Shown one piece after another: positions 1 through 9,782 of a stretch of 64,000 nucleotides of DNA (position 1 is its first letter; each line of letters begins with the position of its first letter). The position numbers and the translations under genes are program-made. Location: the NCBI RefSeq assembly GCF_001286805.1, contig NZ_CXYV01000002.1:930001-994000 (forward strand). The letters run 5' to 3'. The stretch comes from Kallipyga gabonensis. GTDB taxonomy: Bacteria; Bacillota; Clostridia; Tissierellales; Peptoniphilaceae. Under the pieces are notes generated by a model. That model saw nothing but the letters and a program-made list of their open reading frames with translations, did not search any database and was not told the origin of the DNA.

Positions 1-1292
1 GTCAAGGCGGTCTGTCCTTTATTTATGGCTCTCAATCGATTGAAAGCCAGGCACGGATGATCAAGTCGGTCAAGGATTATAAGGCCGGTTTTGTTCCCTC
101 CGATTCCAACATTTCTCCTGAATCCACCCTGGATGACGTTTTGACCCTGAAAGAAAAGACCGGCCACTCCACCATGGCGGTTACAGAAGATGGCACCCAG
201 CATGGTAGACTGGTGGGCATTGTCACTTCCCGAGACTACCGTTTGTCCCGGATGGATGGGACGGAAAAAGTGGAGACTTTTATGACGCCTTTTGACCAGC
301 TGGTCTTTGGTCAGGAGGGGATCACTCTTTCTGAAGCCAACAATATTCTCTGGGATAAGAAGCTCAACGCCCTGCCCATTATTGATGATGAGGACCGTCT
401 TGTTGCCTTCGTTTTCCGTAAAGACTACGACCGCCACAAGGAAAACCCTAACGAACTTTTAGACGAACATAAAAGACTTCTGGTCGGGGCAGGAATCAAC
501 ACACGGGATTACAAGGACAGGGTTCCGGCCCTGGTGGAAGCTGGGGCAGACGTCCTCTGCATCGACTCCTCCGAAGGTTTTTCTGAGTGGCAAAAGCTGA
601 CCATCGAATGGATTCGTAAGGAATACGGGGATAAGGTCAAAGTCGGTGCGGGAAACGTCGTCGACGGGGAAGGTTTCCGCTTCCTGTCCGACTGTGGTGC
701 AGATTTTGTCAAAATCGGCATTGGCGGCGGGTCCATCTGCATCACCCGCGAAACCAAGGGCATCGGTCGTGGACAGGCGACGGCCGTTATCGATGTTGCC
801 CGTGAGCGAAACAAGTATTTTGAAGAAACCGGGATTTATGTTCCCATTTGCTCAGATGGCGGCATTGTCTACGACCACCACATTACCTTAGCCCTGGCTA
901 TGGGAGCGGACTTCTGCATGCTGGGTCGATATTTTGCCCGCTTTGATGAATCTCCAACAGCGAAAATCAACATCAATGGCTCCATGATGAAGGAGTATTG
1001 GGGAGAAGGGTCCGCTCGTGCCCGCAACTGGGAACGCTATGACCTGGGTGGAAAGCAGGGGCTAAAGTTTGAAGAAGGTGTTGACTCCTACGTTCCTTAT
1101 GCCGGGAGGCTCAAAGACAATGTAGAAGCGTCTCTGGCCAAGGTCAAAGCAACCATGTGCAATTGCGGAGCCCTCAACCTTGAGGAACTCCATGATAAAG
1201 CAAAGCTCACCCTGGTTTCCTCCACTTCTATTGTAGAAGGCGGAGCCCACGACGTTTTAACCAAAAATGCCTCTTCGTTGAAATATAGTTAA
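1..1292 (+). CDS. guaB: IMP dehydrogenase, 5' end outside window
   Basis: Oxidises IMP to XMP with NAD+, the first committed step of GMP synthesis, in the cytoplasm. The frame is open to the left edge (reading from base 3), and the first in-frame ATG at 57 lies inside conserved sequence (GGLSF, then SQ-IE-QA-M), so the true start is upstream and this is a partial gene. Visible parts are the CBS pair inserted in the barrel ([12 protein letters not shown], then [10 protein letters not shown]), the GAGNV segment, and the catalytic loop [12 protein letters not shown] with the nucleophilic Cys. The SICITRE loop and GIGRGQATA are typical of a subgroup found in anaerobic Firmicutes. The next gene follows after 28 bases with AAGGAGG, so they are probably co-transcribed. 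Confidence 0.95.
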   Translation, partial: QGGLSFIYGSQSIESQARMIKSVKDYKAGFVPSDSNISPESTLDDVLTLKEKTGHSTMAVTEDGTQHGRLVGIVTSRDYRLSRMDGTEKVETFMTPFDQLVFGQEGITLSEANNILWDKKLNALPIIDDEDRLVAFVFRKDYDRHKENPNELLDEHKRLLVGAGINTRDYKDRVPALVEAGADVLCIDSSEGFSEWQKLTIEWIRKEYGDKVKVGAGNVVDGEGFRFLSDCGADFVKIGIGGGSICITRETKGIGRGQATAVIDVARERNKYFEETGIYVPICSDGGIVYDHHITLALAMGADFCMLGRYFARFDESPTAKININGSMMKEYWGEGSARARNWERYDLGGKQGLKFEEGVDSYVPYAGRLKDNVEASLAKVKATMCNCGALNLEELHDKAKLTLVSSTSIVEGGAHDVLTKNASSLKYS

Positions 1293-1320
1293 TGAGTAAA
1301 TTACTAAGGAGGAATCACCA

Positions 1321-2523
1321 ATGAGAATGATCGGTACTGTGGCAAGAGGGATCCGAACCCCCATCATCCGGGAAGGGGACGACCTTGCCAGCATGGTGGT
1401 CGAATCTCTTCAAGCTGCCGGAAAAGAAGGAGGATTTTCCTTCCATGACCGGGATGTCCTATGCATGACCGAGGCCATTGTCGCCAGGGCTCAGGGAAAC
1501 TACGCCAGCGTGGATCAGATTGCCCGGGACATTCAAAAAAAGTTCCCCGAGAGAGAAGTCGGACTCTTTAACCCCATCTTCTCCCGCAACCGCTTCTCCA
1601 TGAACCTCAAGGCCATTGCCCGGGCCATGGACAAGATTTACCTCCAGATGACCTATCCCTCGGATGAGGTGGGAAACCAGCTTATCACTGTTGAGGCGAT
1701 GGATAAGGCCGGCCTGGATCCTTACAATGATGTCATCTCTGAAGAAGACTTTTATCGGATTTTCGGTCAGGTGGGACATCCTTTTACCGGCGTGGACTAT
1801 ATTAAATTCTACCGGGATCTGGTAGAGGCGGAAGACTGTGAATTGGTCATTTTCCTGGCCAACCAGCCTAAAGCTATTCTCCAATATACCGACCAGGTCA
1901 TCACCTGCGATATCCATACCAAGGAAAGATCCAAACGCCGGCTTAAATCGGCCGGGGCAAAAGTTGTTTATGGTCTGGATGATATTTTGACGGAGTCTGT
2001 GGATGGTTCCGGTTACAATGAGGAATATGGCCTTCTGGGATCCAATAAGGCCTCGGAAGAAAGAGTCAAACTCTTTCCCAGAGATTGCCAGTCCTTTGTT
2101 GAGAATCTGGCCCGGCAATTGAAGGAGGTCACCGGAAAGAACATCGAAGTCATGGTCTATGGGGATGGAGGGTTCAAGGATCCCCATGGCGGCATTTGGG
2201 AGTTTGCCGACCCTGTCGTTTCTCCGGGATTTACGCAAGGTCTATCCGGTCTTCCCAATGAACTTAAACTCAAGTACCTTGCGGATAATGACTTTGCCGA
2301 TCTTAAGGGCGAAGAACTTCGCAAGGCTATTGCCAAGAAAATTGAAGCCAAGGACAAGGACCTTAAAGGGGCAATGGAATCGGAGGGAACCACTCCTCGT
2401 CACCTGACAGACCTACTGGGCTCCCTAGCCGATCTGGTTTCCGGTTCAGGAGATAAGGGAACCCCGGTCGTCTTCATTCAAGGCTATTTCGATAATTTCA
2501 CTACGGGCCTGGAAGAAGAATAA
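1321..2523 (+). CDS. CofE-like (F420-0:glutamate ligase family) protein
   Basis: 400 aa, cytoplasmic, related to coenzyme F420-0:L-glutamate ligase (COG1478). The N-terminal VARGIRTPIIREGDDL, the segment LCMTEAIVARAQGNY, and the NRFSMNLKAIARAMDK region resemble that family. CofE enzymes add glutamates to F420, but no F420 biosynthesis or F420-using gene is seen in this window and Firmicutes of this kind generally lack F420. The actual substrate is therefore unknown; a different amide ligase reaction is likely. It follows guaB closely (AAGGAGG at 1306-1312), suggesting an operon, and is closed by a terminator hairpin. Family placement is firm, function is not. Confidence 0.75.
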   Translation: MRMIGTVARGIRTPIIREGDDLASMVVESLQAAGKEGGFSFHDRDVLCMTEAIVARAQGNYASVDQIARDIQKKFPEREVGLFNPIFSRNRFSMNLKAIARAMDKIYLQMTYPSDEVGNQLITVEAMDKAGLDPYNDVISEEDFYRIFGQVGHPFTGVDYIKFYRDLVEAEDCELVIFLANQPKAILQYTDQVITCDIHTKERSKRRLKSAGAKVVYGLDDILTESVDGSGYNEEYGLLGSNKASEERVKLFPRDCQSFVENLARQLKEVTGKNIEVMVYGDGGFKDPHGGIWEFADPVVSPGFTQGLSGLPNELKLKYLADNDFADLKGEELRKAIAKKIEAKDKDLKGAMESEGTTPRHLTDLLGSLADLVSGSGDKGTPVVFIQGYFDNFTTGLEEE

Positions 2524-2536
2524 CCTGTGATATTCC

Positions 2537-2584
2537 AACCCTTTGTGGAAGTCCGGCGGTCAACCGGCCAAGCAAAGGGTTTTC
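2537..2584 (+). terminator. Rho-independent terminator after the CofE-like gene
   Basis: Inverted repeat AACCCTTTG...CAAAGGGTT with an inner CCGG/CCGG pairing, followed by TTTT. It ends the guaB-CofE-like transcript and separates it from the symporter gene. Confidence 0.7.
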
Positions 2585-2645
2585 TGTATACATCGATTAT
2601 GATCTCTCCTGAGTGAAAGTCGGAGGAAAAGAAAGAGAGGATAAG

Positions 2646-3848
2646 ATGAAAAAAATTACCCACACCCTCGTTTTCAAACTTCTCTTGGGCATTGTGGCCG
2701 GTGTTCTTATAGGAACCTATGCTTCAGAGGGCCTTATTTTAGTGATATTAACAGCGAAAAATATTCTCGGGGACTTTATAGGCTATATGGTTCCTCTGAT
2801 TATTCTGGGCTTTATTGCCCCTGCGATCATCTCCCTCCGCCATAGTGCGGGCAAAGTTTTAACCGTGACCCTGATCATTTGCTACCTGTCTTCCGTGGGA
2901 GCAGCCCTGTTCTCCATGGCAGCGGGTTATCTGATCATTCCCGGCCTGAATATTGTTTCAGAAGTAGGATCGGGCCGTGCCCTCCCGGAAGCCCTCCTTG
3001 AACTCAAGTTCACTCCTATCATGCCCGTCATGACAGCTCTTATTACTGCCGTCCTTATCGGTCTGTCTGTCATTTGGACCCGGTCGGAATCCTGGACCAG
3101 GCTCCTGGAGGACTTTAACGATATGGTCCTGAAGATCGTAGAAAATGTCGTCGTTCCCGTCCTTCCCATTTATATCTTCACCACCTTTGCCAGCCTGGCC
3201 TATGAGGGGGTCATCATCAAAGAGCTGCCCATCTTTTTCAAAATCATCCTGATCGTCATTGTCGGCCACTATATCTGGCTAACCCTTCTTTATAGCATTG
3301 GTGGAGCCCTTTCCAAGACCAACCCCATGGAGGTTCTCCGCCACTATCCACCGGCCTACCTTACCGCCCTGGGAACCATGTCATCGGCTGCCACCCTACC
3401 TGTGGCCTTGAAGTCAGCGGCCAAGGCCAAGACCCTGGATCCGGAAATCCGGGACTTTTGTATCCCTCTTTGCTGCAACACCCACCTCTGCGGATCTGTC
3501 TTGACCGAAACCTTCTTTGTTATGACCGTCTCCCAGATCTTGTATGGTCGTTTGCCGGATCCCATGACTATGGTCACCTTTGCTTGTCTCCTCGGCATCT
3601 TTGCCATAGCGGCTCCCGGCGTTCCGGGAGGAACAGTTGTTGCCTCTCTAGGGCTGATTATTTCCGTTCTGGGCTTTGATGATAACGGGACGGCCCTCAT
3701 GCTTTCCATTTTCGCCCTTCAGGACTCCTTCGGGACGGCTTGTAATGTCACCGGTGATGGAGCCATTGCTCTTATGGTCACCGGCCTCTTTAAGAAGGTA
3801 CCAAACCGGAAGACGGACGAAGTAGAACCGGCATCGAATGAAAGATGA
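2646..3848 (+). CDS. Dicarboxylate/amino acid:cation symporter (DAACS)
   Basis: Secondary transporter of about 400 aa that would couple Na+ or H+ entry to uptake of an acidic or neutral amino acid or dicarboxylate. The signature re-entrant loop reads GTMSSAATLPVALKSAAK (the family SSxATLP motif), followed by the NTHLCGS segment and the ALQDSFGTACNVTGDGA helix with the substrate-binding residues. At least eight hydrophobic segments are visible. The ATG at 2646 has AGAGAGG six bases upstream; an in-frame GTG at 2613 would only add a charged tail. A peptidase gene follows after 41 bases, so imported or peptide-derived amino acids may be the common theme. The exact substrate cannot be read. Confidence 0.88.
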   Translation: MKKITHTLVFKLLLGIVAGVLIGTYASEGLILVILTAKNILGDFIGYMVPLIILGFIAPAIISLRHSAGKVLTVTLIICYLSSVGAALFSMAAGYLIIPGLNIVSEVGSGRALPEALLELKFTPIMPVMTALITAVLIGLSVIWTRSESWTRLLEDFNDMVLKIVENVVVPVLPIYIFTTFASLAYEGVIIKELPIFFKIILIVIVGHYIWLTLLYSIGGALSKTNPMEVLRHYPPAYLTALGTMSSAATLPVALKSAAKAKTLDPEIRDFCIPLCCNTHLCGSVLTETFFVMTVSQILYGRLPDPMTMVTFACLLGIFAIAAPGVPGGTVVASLGLIISVLGFDDNGTALMLSIFALQDSFGTACNVTGDGAIALMVTGLFKKVPNRKTDEVEPASNER

Positions 3849-3889
3849 GTTTTCCGTTTGGAAGCAAAGCTTTTAGAAAGGGAAAGAGA

Positions 3890-5260
3890 ATGATTCAAAA
3901 GGAATTAACCCAGAAGATTTTGTCCATGGAAGAGGAGGTTCTCCGGGGTATCGGTGGGGCAGTAAAGATTGATTCGGTTATGGGTCCTGCTGGGGAAGGA
4001 GCTCCCTTTGGACCCGGGCCAAGAAAAGCCCTTGACTATGCCTTACGATTAGCGGAGTCCATGGGGTTTGAGACAAAAAATGTGGATAACCGGGTGGGTT
4101 ATGCGGAATATGGGGAGGGCAAGGATATGGTTGCCGTCCTGGGTCACCTGGATGTCGTTCCTGTGGATGGGAATTGGGATCATGATCCCTTTTTTGGTGA
4201 AGTCATTGATGGGGAAATCTATGGACGGGGAACGGCTGATGATAAAGGGATGACCATTGGAGCTCTCTATGCCTTACAAGCCATCAAGGAGCTGGGAATT
4301 TCCACTGATCGCCGAATTCGAGTCATCTTTGGAACCAACGAAGAAAACGGCTCCCATTGTGTCCGCCATTATGTAGAATCCGGTCAGGAAATGCCGGTTA
4401 TGGGTTTTACCCCCGATGCCGATTTTCCCCTGATCTTTTTTGAAAAAGGGACCACCCACGCTTATATCGGCTGTGAAGATTTTCAACAAGGAGACATTCC
4501 GATTCTGGCTTTTGAAGCCGGCCGTGCCCTCAATGTCGTTCCGGACTCCGCCCGCCTTGTCCTGGGAGGAAACTGGAATATTGGGGAGAAGGAAGATCTT
4601 TGTGTCTTACAGGAAGAAGGAAAGACAATCATTGAAGCGAAAGGTGCCGGAGCCCATGGGTCCATGCCCGAGCTGGGTAGAAATGCCCTGGTCACCCTAC
4701 TTGAAGCGGTGGGGGAGGTGAAGATCGGAGGAGACTTTGACAAGGTTCGGTCCTTCATCCTGGAAAGAATAGGACGTGATACCAAGGGGCAGGGATTGGG
4801 CATCCACTTTGAGGATCCGGAGACCGGAGAAACTTCGGTCAACTTGGGCACCCTTCGCCTCGAGGAAGGGAAACTTTCTTTCGGTTTGGATATTCGTTAT
4901 CCGAAAAACGGTGACCACGACAAGGTCAAGGAAGCCCTGGAATCGGCTTGCCTGGACTATGGTCTCCAGCTCTTAGACCGGAAGATCACCGATCCCCTTT
5001 ATGTTCCCAAAGATTCGGAACTCATCCGGCGACTCCTGGGGGTCTACCGGACGATGACAGGCGATTTGTCCGAACCCTTAGCGATAGGCGGAGGAACCTA
5101 TGCCAAGGTTTTTCCCAACATGGTTGCTTTCGGGCCTAATTTCCCGGGAGACACTCCCCTTGAACACCAGCCCAATGAAAGAGTAAATGTAAAGAAGTTG
5201 ATGAAATCTTTGACGATCGTGGGTCAGGCCATGTTGGCTTTATCCCGGGAGGACGATTAA
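3890..5260 (+). CDS. pepV: Dipeptidase PepV (M20 metallopeptidase)
   Basis: Cytoplasmic zinc dipeptidase of about 456 aa, the usual length for PepV, which hydrolyses dipeptides with broad specificity. The first metal ligand is in GHLDVVPVDG, the bridging Asp in GRGTADDKG, and the catalytic Glu in GTNEENGSH. A late His lies in LEHQPNER. The chosen start (MIQKELTQKIL) matches the family N-terminus and has AAAGGGAAAGAGA before it; the upstream in-frame ATG at 3845 would add 15 atypical residues. It lies between a symporter and malQ on the same strand with gaps of about 45 bases, so a housekeeping catabolic operon is plausible. Confidence 0.92.
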   Translation: MIQKELTQKILSMEEEVLRGIGGAVKIDSVMGPAGEGAPFGPGPRKALDYALRLAESMGFETKNVDNRVGYAEYGEGKDMVAVLGHLDVVPVDGNWDHDPFFGEVIDGEIYGRGTADDKGMTIGALYALQAIKELGISTDRRIRVIFGTNEENGSHCVRHYVESGQEMPVMGFTPDADFPLIFFEKGTTHAYIGCEDFQQGDIPILAFEAGRALNVVPDSARLVLGGNWNIGEKEDLCVLQEEGKTIIEAKGAGAHGSMPELGRNALVTLLEAVGEVKIGGDFDKVRSFILERIGRDTKGQGLGIHFEDPETGETSVNLGTLRLEEGKLSFGLDIRYPKNGDHDKVKEALESACLDYGLQLLDRKITDPLYVPKDSELIRRLLGVYRTMTGDLSEPLAIGGGTYAKVFPNMVAFGPNFPGDTPLEHQPNERVNVKKLMKSLTIVGQAMLALSREDD

Positions 5261-5305
5261 ACCGGGAAAGACAGTCCATAAGCACATGAAAGAGAGGTCG
5301 GTTCC

Positions 5306-6793
5306 TTGCAAAGAGCATCTGGAATTCTCCTTCCCATTTTTTCCCTCCCCTCTACCTACGGGATCGGAAGTCTGGGTCGGGAAGCTTATCGCTTTATCGA
5401 TTTTCTAGCCGCCACCCATCAATCCTATTGGCAGGTCCTGCCTCTCGGACCGACCAGTCCGGAATCCGGGAATTCTCCTTATTCCGTCCTTTCCTCTTTT
5501 GCCGGAAATCCCTATTTTATTGACCTAGAGGCTCTCCAGGAAGAAGGGCTCTTGGAAAAAGAGGACCTGAGTGACCCGGAATGGGGGGAGGATCCCGCAA
5601 GAATTGACTACCTGGCCCTAGATCAGGGGAGGGACAGGGTCCTCCGTCAGGCGTTCACCCGCTTTCAGGAAAGGCCCCGGCCGGAGGATTACCAGGTTTT
5701 TTTAGACCGGAATAAAAATTGGCTGGAAGACTATAGCCTTTACCGAAGTCTCCGCAGGATTTACGGACGGGACTGGGTAAACTGGCCAAGGGAGCTGAAA
5801 TATCGAGAGAAGGATAGCCTAAAAGCCTTCCGTCAGACTCAGGGGGAAGAAGTAGACTATCAGATCTTTCTCCAATACGCCTTCTTTAGCCATTATGACC
5901 GTCTCAAGGCCTATGCTCATCGCAAGGGCGTTCAGCTGATTGGCGATCTCCCTATTTATACACCTCTGGATTCCGGAGATTGCTGGGCCCAATCTCAGTA
6001 TTTTCTTCTGGATGAAGAGAAGGCACCTATCCGGGTTTCCGGTGTTCCTCCGGATGCCTATTCAGACGATGGACAGGTCTGGAACCACCCTCTCTACCGC
6101 TGGGAGACCTTGAAAGCGGAGGGCTATTCCTATTGGTTGGACCGAATCAGGGTCAACGCCCGCCTCTTTGACCTCATTCGTCTTGACCACTTTATCGGGT
6201 TTACAACCTATTTCTCCATTCCCTACGGAGATAAGACTGCTCACCGGGGAGAATGGGTCGGGGGACCCGGTTTGGACTTTTTCCGGGCTATCCAAAAAGA
6301 ATTTCCTGATCTTCCCTTGATTGCAGAGGATTTAGGGTCTCTCACACCGGAGGTCAGTCGGGTCAAAGACACCATGGGTTATCCCGGTATGGGGGTCCTT
6401 CAGTTTGCCTTCGGAGGGGATGATTCCCGGTACCTTCCCCATAACTATGTGAAGAATTCAGTCATTTACACCTCCACCCATGATTCGGATCCCTTTGTCG
6501 GTTGGTATCGGAGTCTTCCCGATCCGGTAAAAAAAAGAGTGGATACCTACCTTCTCTTGAATGAGGAAGAGGGCACCCACTGGGGAGCGGTACGGTCATT
6601 ATTAGGATCGGTCAGCGATTTGACCATTTTCTCCCTCCAGGATCTTCTGGGTTTGGGGGAGGAGGCCCGAATCAACATTCCGGGCATAGCGGGAGGGAAC
6701 TGGGCCTGGCGGGTCAGGCCCGACTATGCTTCCCAAGACCTCATTAACCGTTTTAACGACTACATGACGACCTATCGCCGCTATCTTTTTTAG
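5306..6793 (+). CDS. malQ: 4-alpha-glucanotransferase (amylomaltase)
   Basis: GH77 enzyme, 495 aa, transferring maltosyl or longer glucan chains between maltodextrins, in the cytoplasm. The N-terminus ASGILLPIFSLPS, the substrate-binding GPTSPESGNSPYS, the nucleophile region IRLDHFIGF, the acid/base region IAEDLGSLTPEV and the third carboxylate STHDSD are all present. It probably starts at TTG 5306, because AGAGAGG lies eight bases upstream and the protein then begins at the conserved segment. No maltodextrin phosphorylase or glycogen genes are nearby, so its role in glycogen or maltodextrin use is inferred from the family only. Confidence 0.94.
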   Translation: MQRASGILLPIFSLPSTYGIGSLGREAYRFIDFLAATHQSYWQVLPLGPTSPESGNSPYSVLSSFAGNPYFIDLEALQEEGLLEKEDLSDPEWGEDPARIDYLALDQGRDRVLRQAFTRFQERPRPEDYQVFLDRNKNWLEDYSLYRSLRRIYGRDWVNWPRELKYREKDSLKAFRQTQGEEVDYQIFLQYAFFSHYDRLKAYAHRKGVQLIGDLPIYTPLDSGDCWAQSQYFLLDEEKAPIRVSGVPPDAYSDDGQVWNHPLYRWETLKAEGYSYWLDRIRVNARLFDLIRLDHFIGFTTYFSIPYGDKTAHRGEWVGGPGLDFFRAIQKEFPDLPLIAEDLGSLTPEVSRVKDTMGYPGMGVLQFAFGGDDSRYLPHNYVKNSVIYTSTHDSDPFVGWYRSLPDPVKKRVDTYLLLNEEEGTHWGAVRSLLGSVSDLTIFSLQDLLGLGEEARINIPGIAGGNWAWRVRPDYASQDLINRFNDYMTTYRRYLF

Positions 6794-6799
6794 CGGTAG

Positions 6800-7870
6800 C
6801 TAATCTTCAAGTTGTCGGATAGTCTTATGATCTTGGTTGGCCCGGTAGGACTGAAGGAAAGCCTGATCCTCAATTTCAAGATCTCGGAGGTCAGCCCTGG
6901 ATTCCAGGTGATGGCGAAATTCGTGGACAAGGACCTCATTGATTCGGTCTCTTAGTGCAGGGCCTGACCAGCCTCGATAAATGATCCGAAAAGAGCCATA
7001 GTAAAGATCGATCCGACGTCCCAGCTTATCTCTGACATATTGGCCCATGATGCAAAGGTCTTTGTCCCGGGCTTCAGGATGGTAGCTGACTTCCGGATGA
7101 ATTTGAACAAGTCCGTTCAGTCCATCAAAAAAAGAGGGGGGAAGGTCGTCCACTAAGTCTCGTACAATCCGGGTAAACTCATCCAGTGAAATAAAATCCT
7201 TCGGCCTGGGATCAATGGAAAAGGGAGCGATCCGTCGGGCAAGTTCAGCCAGAGGGAGGCCGATCACGTTATGAATGTCTCCTTCAATGGAGGCGACGAA
7301 TCGAGGGTCGAGGTCTTGGATGCCGTAGCCTCCCGCTTTATCCAGGACTTGACCATGAGTCAGATAGTCTTGAATGGACTCTTCCAGGTCCGGATAGTAG
7401 GGAACGAAAGTGACCGCCGTAATGGCGTAAAATGACTGGAAGCCCGAGACTGTTCGAAGGCAGACCCCGGTTACCACGTGGTGGGTTCGGCCGAAGTAGG
7501 ACCGGAACATGGTTTCCGCTTCCTCAAGATCCCGAGGCTTGTGATAAACTGATTCATCCATAAGGACCATAGTATCTGCCCCGATATAGAGACTTCCGGC
7601 CAGGGCTCCGCTTTCTTCAGGCCCTTCACCAAGACCGCATTTAGCCCCTGCTAATTCGCAGGCCGTCTTACCCACCCGGTCGATGAAATGGTCGGATCCA
7701 TAGAGGGCCATGTATCGGTATTCGATAGTTCGCTCATCCAGGTCCAGGCTCCGGCAGATGGGGTTAAGATAGGCCAGAAGTTCACGCCTTCTGGGCGACC
7801 GGCTACAGAGGACCACCCGGTCAAAACTGTCCAGGTGACCGCCATGAATGTAATCAACAATGCCGTGCAT
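6800..7870 (-). CDS. Maf nucleotide pyrophosphatase fused to zincin_1 metallopeptidase
   Basis: 356-aa, two-domain protein. Residues about 18-225 are a complete Maf/YhdE-type nucleoside triphosphate pyrophosphatase: SRSPRRRELL, then GADTMV, HKPRD and KAGGYGIQ with NVIGLPL. Such enzymes clear non-canonical or excess nucleotides and affect septum formation. Residues about 235-356 match the minimal zinc metallopeptidase family (zincin_1): IVRDLVDDLPPSFF at its start, LYYGSFRIIYRG in the middle and VHEFRHHLE with HExxH at about 316-320. These families are normally separate genes. The ATG at 7870 is preferred because AAGGGGG precedes it; an ATG seven codons upstream has no ribosome site. The gene is convergent with malQ (six bases apart). 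Confidence 0.85.
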   Translation of the reverse strand: MHGIVDYIHGGHLDSFDRVVLCSRSPRRRELLAYLNPICRSLDLDERTIEYRYMALYGSDHFIDRVGKTACELAGAKCGLGEGPEESGALAGSLYIGADTMVLMDESVYHKPRDLEEAETMFRSYFGRTHHVVTGVCLRTVSGFQSFYAITAVTFVPYYPDLEESIQDYLTHGQVLDKAGGYGIQDLDPRFVASIEGDIHNVIGLPLAELARRIAPFSIDPRPKDFISLDEFTRIVRDLVDDLPPSFFDGLNGLVQIHPEVSYHPEARDKDLCIMGQYVRDKLGRRIDLYYGSFRIIYRGWSGPALRDRINEVLVHEFRHHLESRADLRDLEIEDQAFLQSYRANQDHKTIRQLED

Positions 7871-8030
7871 AGGAAGTTCCCCCTTCTTCATTGGCTTTTA
7901 AGTCAACTTCTTCTTCTATTCTAACTGATGTGGTCTTTCCTGTTTTTGAATTTGCTCCTGAGGGTATCTACATTTTACTTCTTTTATTCTCTTTACTGCC
8001 TGAACAGGGGTATAGATCGTTGAGGTTTTT

Positions 8031-9782
8031 ATGGTCAAAAATGCAAAAAATATTTTAGGATCCTTAAGGGAATATAAAACGCTCAGCCTCCTGACCGTGC
8101 TCTTTATTGTAATGGAGGCTATTTTTAATGCACTTATTCCCTTTTTCACCGCCAATCTGATCAATAGTCTTCAAGGACAGACTATGGACATGGCGGCCGT
8201 TTCACGAACGGGTCTTCTTCTCCTTCTCATGGCCGGTCTGTCTCTGACAACCGGCGGTTTGGCAGGTTTCACCTCCGCCAAAGCCTCCTCCGGCTTTGCC
8301 AAAAACCTCCGTGGAGACCTCTTTCGGAAAATTCAAACGTATTCCTTTGGGAACATTGATAAATTTTCCACACCATCCCTGATTACGCGGTTAACGACGG
8401 ATATCGACAATGTCATGATGTCCTTCATGATTCTCATTCGCGAGTCGGTCCGGGCCCCTTTGGTCATTATTTTTGCCTTCTTCATGGCCTTTCGGATGGC
8501 CGGATCATTGGCCTATTCCTTTTTAATCATCATCCCTTTTTTAGCCGTCGCCTTCTTCTTCATCATCAAGATTGCCATGCCCCATTTTCGTAAGGGCTTC
8601 CGCCAGTTTGATGAAATCAACCGAACGGTAGGGGAGAATGTTCAGGCGGCCAGGGAAGTTAAAGCCTATGCTCGTGGCGATTATGAGAAGAAAAAATTCA
8701 AAGGTGATTCGGAGAGGATGATGAAAATCTTCACCAAGGCCAATACCATCGTAAATTTTTCCTCTCCGGTTATGCAGTTGGCCATCTATTTCAACATGCT
8801 CTTTATTTTTGTCGTCGGCTCAAAAATGGTTGTTTCCTCCGGTGGGGTAGACCTCAATGTTGGTCAGATGTCTGCCATGCTGACCTACGGAATGCAGATC
8901 ATGATCCAGCTCATGTTCCTTTCTATGGTCTTTGTCCTCCTGACCATGTCGGCTGAATCCGTTCGCCGGATTAACGAGATCTTGCTGGAAGAGTCGACTC
9001 TCCATTCTCCGGAGGGAGGAATCCGGACCATTTCCGACGGATCGGTATCCTTTCACCACGTTTCCTTCAAGTATTCAGAGGAGGCGGAAGAGGATACCCT
9101 CTCCGATCTCAACTTTAGGATTGAATCGGGCATGACCGTGGGGATCCTGGGAGGGACCGGATCCGGAAAGTCCAGCCTGGTTCAGCTCATACCCCGCCTC
9201 TATGATGTCAGTCGGGGATCTCTTGAAGTTGGGGGAAGGGATGTCCGGGACTATGATTTGGAAAGTCTTCGTGACCAGGCTGTCCTTGTCCTTCAAAAAA
9301 ACGTCCTCTTCTCAGGGACTATTGCGGAAAACATCCGGTGGGGTAATCCTTATGCCAGCGATGAAGAAGTCGAGTGGGCAGCTAAGCTGGCCCAGGCGGA
9401 TGGCTTCATTCGCTCCTTTCCGGATGGCTATCAAACCGTCATTGAGCAGGGGGGAACCAACGTTTCAGGTGGTCAGCGTCAGCGGCTTACCATCGCTCGA
9501 GCCCTTCTGAAAAAGCCAAAAATCCTCATTTTTGACGATTCCACTTCTGCGGTCGATACGAAAACAGATGCCCTGATTCAACAGTCGCTCAAGGAGTTCC
9601 TTCCCGGAACAACAAAGATCTTTATTGCCCAGCGGATCTCTTCGGTCAAAGATGCGGATCTGATTATCCTCATGCAGTCCGGTAAAGTTCTAGCCATGGG
9701 GAGCCACGATGAACTCTTGAAAACCGTCCCTTCCTACCGGGAGACCAACGAAAAACAAGGAGGTGGGACCCATGTCCAATAA
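8031..9782 (+). CDS. ABC exporter half, degenerate-NBD subunit
   Basis: 583 aa: six-helix type IV exporter membrane domain (about 1-310) plus ATPase domain. Walker A is GGTGSGKSS and the signature VSGGQ is intact, but the Walker B is ILIFDDS, with Asp where the catalytic Glu should be, and the switch His is replaced (IAQRIS). This is the pattern of the non-hydrolysing partner in heterodimeric exporters such as LmrC/TM287-like proteins. The next gene overlaps its 3' end by 11 bases and supplies the competent half. The pair probably exports drugs, lipids or peptides; the substrate cannot be told. Confidence 0.92.
   Translation: MVKNAKNILGSLREYKTLSLLTVLFIVMEAIFNALIPFFTANLINSLQGQTMDMAAVSRTGLLLLLMAGLSLTTGGLAGFTSAKASSGFAKNLRGDLFRKIQTYSFGNIDKFSTPSLITRLTTDIDNVMMSFMILIRESVRAPLVIIFAFFMAFRMAGSLAYSFLIIIPFLAVAFFFIIKIAMPHFRKGFRQFDEINRTVGENVQAAREVKAYARGDYEKKKFKGDSERMMKIFTKANTIVNFSSPVMQLAIYFNMLFIFVVGSKMVVSSGGVDLNVGQMSAMLTYGMQIMIQLMFLSMVFVLLTMSAESVRRINEILLEESTLHSPEGGIRTISDGSVSFHHVSFKYSEEAEEDTLSDLNFRIESGMTVGILGGTGSGKSSLVQLIPRLYDVSRGSLEVGGRDVRDYDLESLRDQAVLVLQKNVLFSGTIAENIRWGNPYASDEEVEWAAKLAQADGFIRSFPDGYQTVIEQGGTNVSGGQRQRLTIARALLKKPKILIFDDSTSAVDTKTDALIQQSLKEFLPGTTKIFIAQRISSVKDADLIILMQSGKVLAMGSHDELLKTVPSYRETNEKQGGGTHVQ

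Noticed and set aside
1459-2238. Long antisense open frame (259 codons) over the CofE-like gene
   Set aside because: Shadow of a well-supported gene; no ribosome site and no protein-like motifs.
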